Assembly: GCA_017543415.1 (NCBI GenBank)
Contig: JAFYGD010000145.1
Coordinates: 1 to 5,299 of the forward strand
Origin: Eubacterium sp.
Lineage (GTDB): Bacteria; Bacillota; Clostridia; Oscillospirales; Acutalibacteraceae
Length of the DNA stretch: 5,299 bases
Direction of reading: 5' to 3'
The translations under genes and the position numbers were made by a program. The notes under the pieces are model-generated. The model ran no database searches. It worked only from the letters and a program-made list of their open reading frames with translations, and was not told where the DNA came from. Position 1 is the first letter of the stretch. Each line of letters opens with the position of its first letter. Below, piece by piece: positions 4,070 to 5,299 of the stretch.

Positions 4070-5299
4070 CCATATACTGAAGCAAAAAAGATTTACGCAG
4101 AATTCGGCGTTGATACGGATGCGGCAATAGCAAAGCTTAAAAACGTTCCGCTCTCCCTCCATTGCTGCCAGGGCGACGACGTGCGCGGCTTTGATACGGA
4201 CCCGAGTAAACCGCTCACAGGCGGTATTCAGACCACGGGTAATTACCCCGGCAGAGCCCGTACTCCCGAAGAGCTTATGGCTGATATTGACGAGGTTTTA
4301 AAGCTTGTTCCGGGCAAGGTAAAAATGAACCTTCACGCCTCCTATGCAATTTTTGACGATGGTACCCCGTGGGCGGACCGCGATAAATTAGAGCCAAAGC
4401 ATTTTAAAAAGTGGGTTGACTTCTGTAAGGAAAGGGGACTCGGCTGCGATTTTAACCCCACCTTCTTTTCGCACCCGAAGTGCGACCCCTTAACCCTTTC
4501 CTCACCTGACGAGGAAACCCGAAAATTCTGGATTGACCACGGTAAAGCCAGTATAAGAATTTCACAGTATCTTGCCGAAGAGCTGGGGGAGCCCTGCGTT
4601 ATGAATATCTGGACGGGAGACGGCTTTAAGGACATTCCCGCCGACCGCATCGGTCCGCGTGAAAGATACCGTGACAGCATTAACGAAATTCTTTCCGAGC
4701 CTTACGATTTCAGCAAGGTTAAGCCCTGTATTGAAAGCAAGGTTTTCGGTATAGGCGTTGAGGCTTATACAGTCGGCTCGGCTGAATTTGCTCTTTCCTA
4801 TGCGGCACTTAATATGGATAAGTGTATTCCCCTTATGGATAACGGCCACTACCATCCAACCGAGGTTGTAAGCGACAAAATTCCCGCTCTCCTTGCGTTC
4901 TTCCCTGAAATTGCTCTGCATATTACCCGTCCTATCCGCTGGGACAGCGACCATGTGGTTCTCTTTGACGATGAAACAAAGGAAATCGCAAAGGAGATTG
5001 TTCGCTGCGGCGGTCTTGACGGTAAGGTCAATATGGCGCTTGACTATTTTGACGCAAGCATTAACCGTATTTCTGCGTGGACAGTCGGCTTCCGCAACGT
5101 GCAAAAGGCCCTGCTTTTTGCTCTGCTCGAACCTGCCTGCCTTAAAGAGCTTCAGAACAGCGGCAACTTCACTAAATTAATGGCTGTTCAGGAGGAGCTT
5201 AAAACTCTGCCCTTCGGCGAGGTGTGGAACGAATACTGTAAGGTTTGCGGAGCCCCCGCAGACGGAAAGTGGTTTTCAGAGGTTGAACGCTATGAAAGC
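4067..5299 (+). CDS. rhaA: L-rhamnose isomerase (3' end cut by window edge)
   Basis: The frame is open from ATG 4067 to the last base, 411 codons; RhaA proteins are about 420 residues, so only a few C-terminal residues are missing. The enzyme is a metal-dependent (usually Mn2+) TIM-barrel isomerase converting L-rhamnose to L-rhamnulose. Family segments in order are HCCQGDDVRGF (from His32), NLHASYAIF (His90), DFNPTFFSHP (from Asp128), NIWTGDGFKD (from Asn180), ESKVFGIGVEAYTVGS (from Glu223), MDNGHYHPTEVVSDKI (Asp258, His261), HITRPIRWDSDHVV (His285, Asp293, Asp295) and LDYFDASINR (Asp326). Glu223, Asp258, His261, His285, Asp293 and Asp295 correspond to the metal-binding residues of the E. coli enzyme. 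HCCQGDD has Cys34 where E. coli has Trp (HCWQGDD). It lies downstream of rhaB, the reverse of some Firmicute and enterobacterial orders. Confidence 0.97.
   Translation, partial: MPYTEAKKIYAEFGVDTDAAIAKLKNVPLSLHCCQGDDVRGFDTDPSKPLTGGIQTTGNYPGRARTPEELMADIDEVLKLVPGKVKMNLHASYAIFDDGTPWADRDKLEPKHFKKWVDFCKERGLGCDFNPTFFSHPKCDPLTLSSPDEETRKFWIDHGKASIRISQYLAEELGEPCVMNIWTGDGFKDIPADRIGPRERYRDSINEILSEPYDFSKVKPCIESKVFGIGVEAYTVGSAEFALSYAALNMDKCIPLMDNGHYHPTEVVSDKIPALLAFFPEIALHITRPIRWDSDHVVLFDDETKEIAKEIVRCGGLDGKVNMALDYFDASINRISAWTVGFRNVQKALLFALLEPACLKELQNSGNFTKLMAVQEELKTLPFGEVWNEYCKVCGAPADGKWFSEVERYES

Noticed and set aside
4562..5104. Minus-strand frame of 180 codons
   Set aside because: It lies wholly antisense to rhaA, whose motifs are unmistakable; it is a codon-bias artefact of the sense gene.
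1..5299. CRISPR arrays, tRNA or rRNA genes, insertion sequences
   Set aside because: I saw no regularly spaced repeats, no cloverleaf or rRNA-like sequence and no transposase coding region or terminal inverted repeats.

Overview
The window looks like chromosomal DNA from a Clostridia-type Firmicute. Strong AGGAGG-type ribosome binding sites and sigmaA-like promoters precede the genes, the base composition is fairly low in GC, and a piece of the sporulation gene spoVAD is present. This points to a spore-forming lineage or one descended from spore formers; L-rhamnose catabolism would fit a gut or plant-polysaccharide habitat, but that is inference.

Left edge (1-482): a visibly AT-rich block. 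It holds the last 56 codons of an unrecognised plus-strand gene, about 300 non-coding bases with several inverted repeats, and a strong intrinsic terminator (277-321). At 483 the sequence switches abruptly, in frame, to the last 131 residues of SpoVAD, beginning exactly at the conserved MAPAAA segment. The first ~60% of SpoVAD is absent and no ribosome binding site precedes the fragment. The simplest reading is that 1-482 is the end of a DNA element inserted into spoVAD, or a rearrangement endpoint. The remaining part of spoVAD shows no internal decay.

Middle (877-2598): a minus-strand cluster, probably one operon, reads YdeI/OmpD-associated family protein, then an unknown 143-residue protein, then a flavodoxin-fold NAD(P)H oxidoreductase of the azoreductase type. 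It is driven by a near-consensus promoter (TTGACA-N17-TACAAT, 2598 to 2570). It ends at a hairpin (877-899) that overlaps the stop codons of both this operon and the convergent spoVAD fragment.

Right (2539-5299): a plus-strand L-rhamnose operon. A regulatory region with two candidate promoters and a 12-codon leader ORF precedes rhaB (rhamnulokinase). rhaA (L-rhamnose isomerase) overlaps rhaB by one base (TAATG) and is cut by the window edge a few residues short of its expected end. RhaA converts L-rhamnose to L-rhamnulose and RhaB phosphorylates it to L-rhamnulose-1-phosphate. The aldolase and transporter expected for this pathway are not in the window.

The best candidate for something new is the interrupted spoVAD. 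Its clean, in-frame junction resembles sporulation genes split by excisable skin-like elements, but the other end of the element, the recombinase and the 5' part of spoVAD all lie outside the window.
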